A stretch of 28,496 nucleotides of DNA from UMGS1663 sp963621995 (GTDB lineage: Bacteria; Bacillota; Clostridia; TANB77; CAG-508). Shown one piece after another: positions 5,816 through 13,327 of this stretch. The notes under the pieces are model-generated. The model saw nothing but the letters and a program-made list of their open reading frames with translations. It was not told the origin of the DNA and did not search any database. Positions within the stretch are counted from its first letter, which is position 1; each line of letters starts with the position of its first letter. The position numbers and the translations under genes are program-made. The stretch is from NCBI GenBank assembly GCA_963621995.1, contig CAVFFZ010000017.1, forward strand, positions 1 to 28,496. The letters are read 5' to 3'.

Positions 5816-7084
5816 TTAAAAATCTTCTTCAGTTATTCTTTGAATATTTGCACCAATACCTCTAAATTTTTCTTCTATATTCTCATAGCCACGATCAATA
5901 TGTACAAGATTTGTAATACTTGTTTCACCTTTGGCTACTATTCCAGCAATAATTAATGCTGCACCAGCACGTAAATCTGTTGCTTCAACAGGGGCACCAT
6001 ATAATTCTTTTACACCTTCAAAAATAGCAGATTTACCTTGATCTGTAATTTGAGCTCCCATTTTATTAAGTTCGGCAGTGTATTGAAAACGAGATTCCCA
6101 AATGCCTTCTTTTATAATACTTGTACCATTAGCTAATGCTAAACATACGCCAATTTGTGGTTGTAAATCTGTTGGAAAGCCTGGGTATGGTTGAGTTTTT
6201 ATATTAGCCTTATTGGGTCTTTTATTTGTCCAAACATGAATAGAATCATCATAATATTCTACATTTGCACCCATTTCTAATATTTTTGCTGTTAAACAAT
6301 CTAAATGTTCTGGAATACAATTTTTTATTAATAAATCACCTTTGGTTGCAACTGCAGCAAGCATGAATGTTCCTGTTTCTATTTGATCTGGAACAACACT
6401 ATATGTAGCATTTCCAGTAAGTTTTTTTACACCATTTATTTTTATAATATCAGTTCCTGCACCACGAATATCTGCACCCATTGTATTTAAAAAGTTTGCA
6501 ACATCAACGATATGTGGTTCTTTGGCAGCGTTTTCTATAATAGTAGTTCCTTTTGCAAGGACACTAGCAAGAATAACATTTATAGTCGCTCCAACAGAAA
6601 CCATATCCATATAAATTGAAGTACCAACTAAATTTTTGGCTGTAGCTGTAATTTTACCTTGTGAAACCTCGACTTTTGCACCTAAAGCCTCAAACCCTTT
6701 AATATGTTGATCTATAGGTCTAGCACCTAAATTACATCCACCAGGAAGTCCAACTGTTGCAGATTTGCATCTTCCAAGAAGAGCACCAATTAAATAGTAA
6801 GATGCACGAAATTTGCTAGTCATATCTATAGGAGCATTAGCAGAAGTAATATTTCTTGTATCTATAGTAACTTCGTTAGGAGTATTCCAAGTTAAAACAG
6901 CTCCTAATTCTTGTAATATTTTACAAGAGATTTTTACATCACTTATAGAAGGAATATTTGAAATAGTGCAAATACCATCTACTAATAGTGTAGCTGGTAT
7001 TAAGGCTACTGCTGCGTTTTTAGCTCCGCTTATTACAACTTCTCCTTTAAGGCGTGTACCACCATTTATAACCAATTTATCCAA
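5816..7084 (-). CDS. murA: UDP-N-acetylglucosamine 1-carboxyvinyltransferase MurA
   Basis: MurA transfers enolpyruvate from PEP to UDP-GlcNAc, the first committed step of peptidoglycan synthesis in the cytosol. The product is 422 residues with the start chosen here, a normal length. The active-site Lys-Asn pair is at 22-23 in G-A-K-N-A-A. The catalytic (fosfomycin-target) cysteine is Cys117 in P-G-G-C-N-L-G-A-R-P-I-D. I chose the TTG at 7084 because the protein then begins M-D-K-L-V-I-N-G-G like the family and a G-rich stretch lies upstream. A TTG at 7099 would add five residues but has no SD. Firmicutes often have two MurA paralogues; I cannot tell which this is. It heads the murA-walJ-rlmH run. 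Confidence 0.95.
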   Translation of the reverse strand: MDKLVINGGTRLKGEVVISGAKNAAVALIPATLLVDGICTISNIPSISDVKISCKILQELGAVLTWNTPNEVTIDTRNITSANAPIDMTSKFRASYYLIGALLGRCKSATVGLPGGCNLGARPIDQHIKGFEALGAKVEVSQGKITATAKNLVGTSIYMDMVSVGATINVILASVLAKGTTIIENAAKEPHIVDVANFLNTMGADIRGAGTDIIKINGVKKLTGNATYSVVPDQIETGTFMLAAVATKGDLLIKNCIPEHLDCLTAKILEMGANVEYYDDSIHVWTNKRPNKANIKTQPYPGFPTDLQPQIGVCLALANGTSIIKEGIWESRFQYTAELNKMGAQITDQGKSAIFEGVKELYGAPVEATDLRAGAALIIAGIVAKGETSITNLVHIDRGYENIEEKFRGIGANIQRITEEDF

Positions 7085-7133
7085 AAAAATTACCCCCAAG
7101 TTATCTATTCTTATATAACATTTTCAACTATAT

Positions 7134-7168
7134 AAAAAATAGAATATATTAAATATATTCTATTTTTT
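7134..7168. terminator. intrinsic terminator after spoIIR
   Basis: A 17-base near-palindromic stem (7134-7150 with 7152-7168) is flanked by A6 and T6, so on the minus strand the stem is followed by a U run. It separates spoIIR from murA. Confidence 0.75.
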
Positions 7169-7211
7169 ATTTTAACATAACCTTTATATCACATTTTATT
7201 GGATTTTACAA

Positions 7212-7877
7212 CTATTTTTTTGCAGTTAATAAATCATTGTTCATAAACCATTCTATTAAGCCTATTTTAAATTGAATATTTGAGCTTTCTTCTTTAGTTA
7301 CAATAGAGAATTCTTCATCATTTAACTCTTGTTTTATAAGTTCTTTAGATTCTTCGGGAACTATACCAGAGCTTATATTAACGAAGCATAGGGGAGGAAA
7401 CATTACACACCACCAATTTTGCCCTTTAGCTTCACCTATTTTTACGCGAAGGGCATCATAATAACCTGCTGGAAGAGATATATCTCCATAGTCTTTAGTA
7501 GGAAAAGAAAAGTTACCAAATTCTATAGTTACAGGGTAAGAATAACCATTTTCTTTAATAGTATTGTTTGCTATATTTAAAAAATCTTCCTCATGCAATT
7601 TACTTATTTTAATAGCTTCTTCTTTACTTGTTATGTCCTTACACAAACTATTCATATATTCAATTAAATTATCTCTTACTTTATATTTAAGGTCTTGATC
7701 TTCTTTTGTATCACTATTTGCAATAACATGAAGACGGAAAACACTATTTTCAATATCGCTAGAAACAGCATTTACGTAAGAGATAGCAGATATTGATATA
7801 TACAAAAATAATAAAAATAGTAAAATTAAGGAATTTTTTACTTTTTTACTGCATATAATAGATAATATAGATTTCAT
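7212..7877 (-). CDS. spoIIR: stage II sporulation protein R (SpoIIR)
   Basis: SpoIIR is the forespore-made, secreted signal that activates SpoIIGA to process pro-sigma-E in the mother cell. The 221-residue product has an N-terminal membrane/signal segment at about 14-34. The family's signature F-R-L-H-V-I-A-N-S-D is at 47-56 and the N-W-W-C-V-M-F-P-P-L-C-F motif at 154-165. I chose the ATG at 7877 because the GGAGGA SD sits seven bases upstream; a TTG five codons earlier is itself part of that SD. The gene is transcribed alone, is terminated by the hairpin at 7134-7168, and diverges from the unknown gene at 8093. Expression by sigma-F would be expected, but I could not pick out a clear promoter. 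Confidence 0.94.
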   Translation of the reverse strand: MKSILSIICSKKVKNSLILLFLLFLYISISAISYVNAVSSDIENSVFRLHVIANSDTKEDQDLKYKVRDNLIEYMNSLCKDITSKEEAIKISKLHEEDFLNIANNTIKENGYSYPVTIEFGNFSFPTKDYGDISLPAGYYDALRVKIGEAKGQNWWCVMFPPLCFVNISSGIVPEESKELIKQELNDEEFSIVTKEESSNIQFKIGLIEWFMNNDLLTAKK

Positions 7878-7993
7878 ATTACAATCCTCCAAAAATGTAT
7901 TTCGTTTCTTTATAATTTAAGTATTTACAATAAAAAAAAATATATACATATTTGGAAAAAATTTATTTTGAAAAAAGAATAAAGCTTTGAAAA

Positions 7994-8000
7994 TGTCGAA
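7994..8000 (+). promoter_or_regulatory. Spo0A-type box (TGTCGAA) between spoIIR and the 8093 gene
   Basis: A perfect TGTCGAA lies 30 bases upstream of the -35 at 8030-8035 and 117 bases upstream of spoIIR on the other strand. The sequence match is exact; a regulatory role is inferred. Confidence 0.45.
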
Positions 8001-8029
8001 ATATAGGGAAAAGTTTATTTGTAATATGA

Positions 8030-8058
8030 TTGACATATTTGTGAAATAATGGTAAAAT
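8030..8058 (+). promoter_or_regulatory. sigma-A promoter of the 8093 gene
   Basis: TTGACA (8030-8035), 17-base spacer, TAAAAT (8053-8058). The gene starts 35 bases after the -10. Confidence 0.8.
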
Positions 8059-8092
8059 TTACCAAAAGAAAAACAAAAGAGGAGGCTAAAAA

Positions 8093-8617
8093 ATGGAGGT
8101 TCAAAAAAATAATTTAACAAAATTATGTAGTTTTTATGTGAGTGATTGGCATTTGGTAACAATGCTACTTCCTTATATTAATCAAAAAATAAATGAACAA
8201 GCAAAAATAGCCACAATTCTAGAAAAAGATATACGAGAAAATGTAGAAACATTAGTTGAAAAATTAAATTTGAAAAATAGAGAAAAAATTTTAAATTTAA
8301 ATTGGAGTACAACAGAGAAAATAAAACAAAGCATACATACATTAGAAAAAAATCAAGAATTAATAATATTTATAAATGGAAGTAAAGAATTTATTAAAGA
8401 AGAAAATAGAAAATTAGAAAAATATTTTTCTACACATTTTGTATCTGGACCTATAAAAATAATTAATTGTTATGAAATTATTGAATTTAATGGAAGTATA
8501 CAAGAAATATTAGATAATCATAGCAAAGTATTGAATACTTCAAGAGAAAGAGAAATTAATGAAATTTTTTCAGATTATGAAAAAAGTAATAACAAAAAAA
8601 TAAAAGCAGTTGGCTAG
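8093..8617 (+). CDS. conserved-looking soluble protein of unknown function, 174 aa
   Basis: I cannot assign a named family. The gene is well supported: a consensus sigma-A promoter, a GAGGAGG SD eight bases before the ATG, and a strong intrinsic terminator right after the stop, so it is a one-gene transcript. The product has no signal peptide or membrane segment. It starts with a Cys-Ser-Phe-Tyr-Val-Ser-Asp-Trp-His segment (12-20) followed by a probable helix, then a Leu/Asn/Lys-rich region (37-85). A beta-rich part (I-I-F-I-N-G-S-K at about 89-96 and I-K-I-I-N-C-Y-E-I-I at about 121-130) follows, and the end is charged and helical. A Spo0A-type box lies upstream, and its neighbour is spoIIR, so a stationary-phase or sporulation role is possible but unproven. 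Confidence 0.75.
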   Translation: MEVQKNNLTKLCSFYVSDWHLVTMLLPYINQKINEQAKIATILEKDIRENVETLVEKLNLKNREKILNLNWSTTEKIKQSIHTLEKNQELIIFINGSKEFIKEENRKLEKYFSTHFVSGPIKIINCYEIIEFNGSIQEILDNHSKVLNTSREREINEIFSDYEKSNNKKIKAVG

Positions 8618-8626
8618 ATGAATGTT

Positions 8627-8660
8627 AAAAATCACTTCATATTATAGAAGTGATTTTTTT
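8627..8660 (+). terminator. intrinsic terminator of the 8093 gene
   Basis: A 12-bp stem (8627-8638 with 8647-8658) with an 8-base loop is followed by T residues. Confidence 0.9.
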
Positions 8661-8681
8661 GTAAATATAATTTAAATTTTT

Positions 8682-8710
8682 TTGACAGATGGAATGTAAA
8701 TGTATATAAT
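8682..8710 (+). promoter_or_regulatory. perfect-consensus sigma-A promoter for the sugar-nucleotide operon
   Basis: TTGACA (8682-8687), 17 bases, TATAAT (8705-8710): both hexamers are exact consensus. The first gene starts 33 bases after the -10. Confidence 0.88.
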
Positions 8711-8742
8711 AGTAATACTAAAATAAAAAATGGGAGGAAATT

Positions 8743-9975
8743 ATGATAGAAAAATTTGAACAAACGAAGAAAATATTAAAAGAACAATTGCAAGAACAAA
8801 TATTAGAGTATCCAATAAGAAATAAAGAAGAGTTTACAAGTGAAGTTTTAAAAATTGATTTTGAAGAATTAAATAAATTATATAATAAAGCAATAAAAAA
8901 TAAAAAAGTAAAAAATAGTAAAATTGAACCTATTCCATATATAGAAAAAGATAAATTAAGTGAAGAAGAAAAAGAACATTATAAAAAAATAGGTGAAAAT
9001 ATAATAAAAAATAATGAATATGCAGTAGTAACAATGGCAGGAGGGCAAGGTAGTAGGCTAGGTCATAATGGGCCAAAGGGTACTTTTGATTTTGGCCTAG
9101 AAAGTCATAAAAGTATTTTTGAAGTGCTATGTGATAGATTAAAAGAAGCTTATGAAAAATATAATGTTTATATTCCATGGTATATAATGACTAGTAGACA
9201 AAACAATGAAGATACAATTAATTTCTTTGAAAAAAATAATTATTTTGGCTATTCAAAAGAAAATATTTACTTTTTTAAACAAGGTGAATTACCAGTATTA
9301 AATGATCAAGGAAAATTAATGTTAAATAAAGAAGGAAATATAAATACTGCAGCAGATGGACATGGTGGAATTTTTGTTTCTATGGAAAAAGAAAAGATAA
9401 CAGAAAATATGAAACAAAGAGGAATTAAATGGGTATTTATAGGCCCAGTAGACAATGTTCTAATAAAAATGGTAGATCCAATTTTTATAGGAATATGTCA
9501 AGATAAAAACATGTTAGCAGGCGGAAAAAGCATAATAAAAGCATATCCAGAAGAAAGAGTGGGAGTATTTTGCAAAAAAGACGGGAAACCAGGTGTAATA
9601 GAATATACTGAAATTTCAAAAGAAATGTCAGAAATGAAAAATGACAAAGGTAAATTAGTATATGCAGAATCTCACATAAATTGTAATGTGTTTAACATTG
9701 ATATAATTGAAAAGATAAGCAAAAATAAATTGCCATATCATTGTGCACATAAAAAAATAGAATATTTAAATAAAGAAGGACAAGTAGTAAAACCAGAAGA
9801 ACCAAATGCTTATAAATTTGAAGCTTTTATATTTGATGCATTTAAAATGCTAGACGAAATGGCAATATTTAGAGTAAAAAGGGAAGAAGAATTTGCCCCA
9901 ATAAAAAATGCAGAAGGAAAGGATAGCCCTAAAACAGCATTAGAATTATATAAAAATTTTTATAGTAATAGATAG
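8743..9975 (+). CDS. UDP-sugar pyrophosphorylase of the UDPGP (eukaryote-like AGX1/UAP) family
   Basis: This is a nucleotidyltransferase of 410 residues. It would make UDP-GlcNAc from UTP and GlcNAc-1-P, or UDP-glucose from UTP and glucose-1-P. The nucleotide-binding loop M-A-G-G-Q-G-S-R-L-G is at 98-107, P-K-G at 111-113, and A-D-G-H-G-G at 204-209, followed by a G-P-V-D-N at 234-238. These are the motifs of the UDPGP/UAP family typical of eukaryotes, and not of bacterial GalU or GlmU, which are built differently. The first 90 residues form a helical cap. An excellent SD (GGGAGGAA) precedes the ATG. A phosphohexomutase follows 49 bases downstream, so the pair could run hexose-6-P to UDP-sugar. 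Substrate choice (glucose, GlcNAc or GalNAc) cannot be read from the sequence. Confidence 0.85.
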   Translation: MIEKFEQTKKILKEQLQEQILEYPIRNKEEFTSEVLKIDFEELNKLYNKAIKNKKVKNSKIEPIPYIEKDKLSEEEKEHYKKIGENIIKNNEYAVVTMAGGQGSRLGHNGPKGTFDFGLESHKSIFEVLCDRLKEAYEKYNVYIPWYIMTSRQNNEDTINFFEKNNYFGYSKENIYFFKQGELPVLNDQGKLMLNKEGNINTAADGHGGIFVSMEKEKITENMKQRGIKWVFIGPVDNVLIKMVDPIFIGICQDKNMLAGGKSIIKAYPEERVGVFCKKDGKPGVIEYTEISKEMSEMKNDKGKLVYAESHINCNVFNIDIIEKISKNKLPYHCAHKKIEYLNKEGQVVKPEEPNAYKFEAFIFDAFKMLDEMAIFRVKREEEFAPIKNAEGKDSPKTALELYKNFYSNR

Positions 9976-9982
9976 GAGGAAT

Positions 9983-10013
9983 TAATTAATTTAATAATTC
10001 ATTAAATTAATTA
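9983..10013 (+). other. perfect 13-bp hairpin between SD and start codon of the mutase gene
   Basis: The arms 9983-9995 and 10001-10013 pair perfectly around a five-base loop and contain only A/T. The AGGAGG SD-like sequence lies immediately upstream (about 9974-9979) and the ATG is 11 bases after the hairpin. It may be a ribosome-binding site whose SD is brought to the start by the folded stem. A weak AAGAGA lies closer to the ATG as an alternative. Confidence 0.5.
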
Positions 10014-10024
10014 TAAGAGAAAAA

Positions 10025-11725
10025 ATGAGTTATAAAGAAAATTATAAAAATTGGTGTGAAAGTTCAGTCTTTGACGAAGAAACCAAAAAAGAATTGTTAG
10101 AAATAAAAAATAATGAAAAGGAAATAGAAGATAGATTTTATAAAGAGTTAGAATTTGGAACAGCAGGATTAAGAGGAATAATGGGTGCAGGATTAAACAG
10201 AATGAATAAATACACTGTAGGTAAAGCAACCCAAGGATTAGCAAATTTTATAAAAAGTAAAAATGGTGAGGAAAGAGGAGTTGCAATTTCATATGATTCA
10301 AGGAATAATTCAAAAGAATTTAGTGAGATTGCAGCATTATGCTTAAATGCAAATGGAATAAAGGCATATGTATTTGATAGATTATCACCAGTTCCAGAGT
10401 TATCTTTTGCTGTGAGAAAATTAAACTGTATAGCGGGAATAATGATAACAGCAAGTCATAACCCACCGAAATACAATGGATATAAAGTATATGGGGAAGA
10501 TGGAGCTCAAATAGTTTCTCCTATTGATAAAGAAGTAATGCAAGAAGTAAAAAATATTAAAGATTTTGGTGAAGTAAAACAAATTTCCAAAGAAGAAGCG
10601 ATAAAAGAGAATCTTTATAATGTTATTGGAGAAAAAATACATACTTTATACATAGAAGAAGTAAAAAAATTATCATTAAATAAAGAAACAATAAGAAAAC
10701 AAGAGAATTTGAGCATTGTATATACACCATTACACGGAACAGGGAATATTCCAGTACAAAGTATTTTAAAAGAAATAGGGTTTAAAAATGTTTATATTGT
10801 TAAAGAACAAGAAATGCCAGATGGAAATTTCCCAACAGTAGATTACCCAAACCCTGAAGATAAAAAAGCATTTAAATTAGCTTTGGAATTAGCTAAAAAA
10901 GTAGATGCAGAAATTGTGTTGGCAACAGATCCAGATGCTGATAGATTAGGTGTATTTGTAAAAAATGAGAATGAATATATTCCTTTAACAGGAAATATGT
11001 CAGCTCTTCTAATACTAGAATATATTTTATCTCAAAAAAGTGAAAGAAATATGTTGCCTAAAAATTCAATTGTTGTAAAAAGTATAGTTTCATCAACAAT
11101 GGTAAAACCAATGGTAGATTTTTATAATGTAAAATTAGAAGAAGTATTAACAGGGTTTAAATACATTGGGGAAAAAATAAAAAAATATGAAGAAAATAAG
11201 GATTATAATTTTACTTTTGGATATGAAGAAAGTTATGGATGTTTAGCAGGAACTTATGCTAGAGATAAAGATGGTATTGCAGCAGTAGCTCTTTTATGTG
11301 AAGCGGCAGCTTATTATAAAGAAAACGGAATTTCTTTATGGGAACAAATGCAAAATATTTATAAAAAATATGGATTTTATAAAGAAGGTGTTAAACAAAT
11401 TACATTAGAGGGAATAGATGGGGCAGATAAAATAAAAAATATAATGTCTAATTTAAGAGAAAATGCACCAAAGAAATTTGGAAATTTCCAAGTAGAAAAA
11501 ATTAGAGATTACGAAAATCAAACTATTTTAGATTTAAAAACAAATAAAATAGAAAGAATAGATATGCCAAAATCTAATGTTTTATATTATGACCTTTCAA
11601 ATGATGCATGGCTTGCAGTTAGACCTTCAGGAACAGAACCTAAAATTAAATATTATATAGGTGTTAAAGGAAATACACAAGAAAAAGCAGATAAAATGTT
11701 AGAAGAATTAGAAAATAATATATAA
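10025..11725 (+). CDS. alpha-D-phosphohexomutase (phosphoglucomutase/phosphomannomutase)
   Basis: This enzyme interconverts hexose-6-phosphate and hexose-1-phosphate. The 566-residue length is that of PgcA-type phosphoglucomutases. All four domain signatures are present: the phosphoserine loop T-A-S-H-N-P-P at 142-148 (catalytic Ser144), the Mg2+ loop D-P-D-A-D-R at 302-307, the sugar-binding F-G-Y-E-E-S-Y-G at 398-405, and the phosphate-binding R-P-S-G-T-E-P-K at 533-540. It is the second gene of the operon with the UDPGP-family pyrophosphorylase and would supply its sugar-1-phosphate. The translation start region is unusual: the good SD lies about 45 bases upstream, separated from the ATG by a hairpin. 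A strong bidirectional terminator follows. Confidence 0.93.
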   Translation: MSYKENYKNWCESSVFDEETKKELLEIKNNEKEIEDRFYKELEFGTAGLRGIMGAGLNRMNKYTVGKATQGLANFIKSKNGEERGVAISYDSRNNSKEFSEIAALCLNANGIKAYVFDRLSPVPELSFAVRKLNCIAGIMITASHNPPKYNGYKVYGEDGAQIVSPIDKEVMQEVKNIKDFGEVKQISKEEAIKENLYNVIGEKIHTLYIEEVKKLSLNKETIRKQENLSIVYTPLHGTGNIPVQSILKEIGFKNVYIVKEQEMPDGNFPTVDYPNPEDKKAFKLALELAKKVDAEIVLATDPDADRLGVFVKNENEYIPLTGNMSALLILEYILSQKSERNMLPKNSIVVKSIVSSTMVKPMVDFYNVKLEEVLTGFKYIGEKIKKYEENKDYNFTFGYEESYGCLAGTYARDKDGIAAVALLCEAAAYYKENGISLWEQMQNIYKKYGFYKEGVKQITLEGIDGADKIKNIMSNLRENAPKKFGNFQVEKIRDYENQTILDLKTNKIERIDMPKSNVLYYDLSNDAWLAVRPSGTEPKIKYYIGVKGNTQEKADKMLEELENNI

Positions 11726-11744
11726 AATAAATATGTTAAACTTT

Positions 11745-11781
11745 AAAAAAGTAGTTTATCAAACTGATAAACTACTTTTTT
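11745..11781. terminator. bidirectional terminator between the mutase gene and ttcA
   Basis: A 17-bp perfect stem (11745-11761 with 11765-11781) with a 3-base loop has A6 on the left and T6 on the right. It lies between convergent genes and can serve both. Confidence 0.9.
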
Positions 11782-11782
11782 A

Positions 11783-12493
11783 CTATTCATGCCAGCCTTT
11801 TAAATGATTTCTTTTAATAACTCCAAGTAAATTTGCTCTACACATAGGGATATCCATATTTAAATTATTTAATAAATTTTTCATATATTCTCTTTTTGAG
11901 ACACCATCCATAGGACAAGCCTTTTTCATTACTTCAATATTCTCTCTTTTAACGAATTTTCTAATTTCTTTTTCAGGTGTATAAATTAAAGGTCTAATAA
12001 CTGTTATTTTAGATCTATCCATATAAGAGGTAGGACCAAATGTAGAGAAAGAACCAGTTAATAATAAATTCATTAAAAATGTTTCTAATGCATCATCTTC
12101 ATTATGGCCTAAAGCTATTTTATTACAACCTTCTCTAACTGCAACTGAATTTAAAATGCCCCTTCTAATATTTGCGCATAAAGAACAAGGTCTTTTTTCT
12201 TCTCTTATATCAAATACAATTTGCTTAATATCACTGTTTTCTATAATTAAAGGAACACCAATATTATCGCATACCTTTTGTAAAAAATCACAATCAAAAA
12301 ATTCAAATCCAGGGTTTACACTAACTGCAACTATTTCAAAATCCTTATCAAAATATGTTTGAAGTTGTTTTAATCCCATAAGCATTGTTATTGAATCTTT
12401 TCCGCCAGATAAACATACAGCAATTTTATCGCCATCTTGAATCATGTCATATGCTCTAATTGCTTTTCTCATATAACTTAATATTTTTTGCAT
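11783..12493 (-). CDS. ttcA: TtcA-type tRNA 2-thiolation protein (PP-loop ATPase)
   Basis: This is a PP-loop adenylating enzyme of the TtcA family, which in E. coli thiolates C32 of certain tRNAs using an iron-sulfur cluster. The 236-residue product has the PP-loop S-G-G-K-D-S at 29-34. The CxxC pair is at Cys103/Cys106 (C-S-L-C) and a third candidate ligand is Cys193 (K-A-C-P-M-D-G). The G-H-N-E-D-D-A-L-E-T-F motif is at 129-139. It lacks the C-terminal domains of TilS. An AAGGAGAG SD precedes the ATG. The gene is transcribed alone from a TTGGAT-17-TATAAT promoter, divergent from tRNA-Arg. Firmicute members of this family are less well studied, so the modified position is inferred. Confidence 0.85.
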   Translation of the reverse strand: MQKILSYMRKAIRAYDMIQDGDKIAVCLSGGKDSITMLMGLKQLQTYFDKDFEIVAVSVNPGFEFFDCDFLQKVCDNIGVPLIIENSDIKQIVFDIREEKRPCSLCANIRRGILNSVAVREGCNKIALGHNEDDALETFLMNLLLTGSFSTFGPTSYMDRSKITVIRPLIYTPEKEIRKFVKRENIEVMKKACPMDGVSKREYMKNLLNNLNMDIPMCRANLLGVIKRNHLKGWHE

Positions 12494-12566
12494 AATAATT
12501 TTCTCTCCTTACTATATTTAAAAGTATATATATTAATAAAAATTAATTATTTTTTTTAACAGGGCA

Positions 12567-12595
12567 ATTATAACATAAAAATAACAAAAATCCAA
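12567..12595 (-). promoter_or_regulatory. sigma-A promoter of ttcA
   Basis: On the minus strand TTGGAT (12590-12595), 17 bases, TATAAT (12567-12572). It abuts, back to back, the candidate -35 of the tRNA promoter on the other strand. Confidence 0.75.
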
Positions 12596-12624
12596 TTGCT
12601 TTTTTAAACAAATTATAGTAAAAT
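12596..12624 (+). promoter_or_regulatory. candidate promoter of tRNA-Arg
   Basis: TTGCTT (12596-12601), 17 bases, TAAAAT (12619-12624), 13 bases before the tRNA. The spacing is good but the -35 is only a moderate match. Confidence 0.5.
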
Positions 12625-12637
12625 AAACAAAGCAAAT

Positions 12638-12714
12638 GTTCCAGTAGCTCAGTAGGATAGAGCGACAGTTTCCTAAACTGCAGGTCGGGGGTTCAATTCC
12701 CTTCTGGAACACCA
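12638..12714 (+). tRNA. tRNA-Arg (anticodon CCU)
   Basis: This is a complete cloverleaf of 77 bases including an encoded CCA (12712-12714). The acceptor stem GTTCCAG pairs perfectly with CTGGAAC, and the D stem GCTC pairs with GAGC. The anticodon CCT is at 12672-12674, reading AGG codons. The T arm has a G5 5' strand with two G-T wobbles. The anticodon stem has one A-C mismatch at its base (27-43). tadA follows downstream. Confidence 0.95.
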
Positions 12715-12739
12715 ATTTTTATATAGTAAGAAATTTATG

Positions 12740-12772
12740 GATTTTCTAACAATTTTTATTGTGTAGAAAATC
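12740..12772 (+). other. long hairpin between tRNA-Arg and tadA
   Basis: GATTTTCTA (12740-12748) pairs with 12764-12772, and ACAAT with ATTGT inside it. The stem can be extended outward past a small internal loop. A T-rich run follows only after about eight bases, so it is a poor classical terminator. It could serve the tRNA or lie in the tadA leader. Confidence 0.45.
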
Positions 12773-12811
12773 TTAAATTCATTTTTTATTTGGCTTAAAT
12801 GGAGGTAACAT

Positions 12812-13267
12812 ATGTCAGAAAAATTTATGAAGGAAGCTCTAAAAGAAGCAAAAAAAGCATATGAAAAAGCTGAAGTGCCAGTAGGAGCTGTAATTGTAAA
12901 AGACGGAAAAATAATAGCAAGAGCACATAATTTAAAAGAAACCAAAATAGACACAACATGTCATGCCGAAATTTTAGCAATAAAAAAAGCAAGTAAAAAA
13001 CTAGATAGTTGGCGTTTAGAAAATTGTGAAATGTATGTAACACTAGAACCTTGTTCTATGTGTGCAGGAGCACTAATTCAATCTAGAATAAAAAAAGTAT
13101 ATATAGGAACTATGGATTATAAAACAGGAGCATGTGGAAGTGTTTTTAATTTATTAGAAGATTATACTTTTAATCATAAAGTAGAATGTGAAACAGGAAT
13201 TTTAAAAGAAGAGTGTGAAAAAATTTTACAAGATTTTTTTAAGGAATTAAGAAAAAATAAAAAATAA
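12812..13267 (+). CDS. tadA: tRNA-specific adenosine deaminase TadA
   Basis: TadA deaminates A34 to inosine in tRNA-Arg(ACG) and is usually essential. The 151-residue protein has the zinc-dependent deaminase core. H-A-E at 51-53 supplies one zinc ligand and the proton-shuttling Glu, and P-C-S-M-C at 80-84 supplies two Cys ligands. A TGGAGGT SD sits six bases before the ATG. The order tadA-SRP RNA-dnaX-ybaB-recR is that of Bacillus (yaaJ-scr-dnaX-yaaK-recR), here with one extra membrane-protein gene inserted after tadA. Confidence 0.95.
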   Translation: MSEKFMKEALKEAKKAYEKAEVPVGAVIVKDGKIIARAHNLKETKIDTTCHAEILAIKKASKKLDSWRLENCEMYVTLEPCSMCAGALIQSRIKKVYIGTMDYKTGACGSVFNLLEDYTFNHKVECETGILKEECEKILQDFFKELRKNKK

Positions 13268-13327
13268 TATATCATAATTGGACAACTTGTGAATATATAT
13301 AACTAAAGAAAACGTGAGGTAATGGAC

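Noticed and set aside
7917..8162. Minus-strand ORF upstream of spoIIR overlapping the 8093 gene start
   Set aside because: Phe-rich low-complexity frame that covers a good promoter, SD and start of the real gene.
12533..12954. Two minus-strand ORFs overlapping the tRNA-Arg gene
   Set aside because: Their ends read as the well-known artefact peptides (R-R-E-L-N-P-R-P and G-I-E-P-P-T-C) produced by translating the antisense of a tRNA. They are not proteins.
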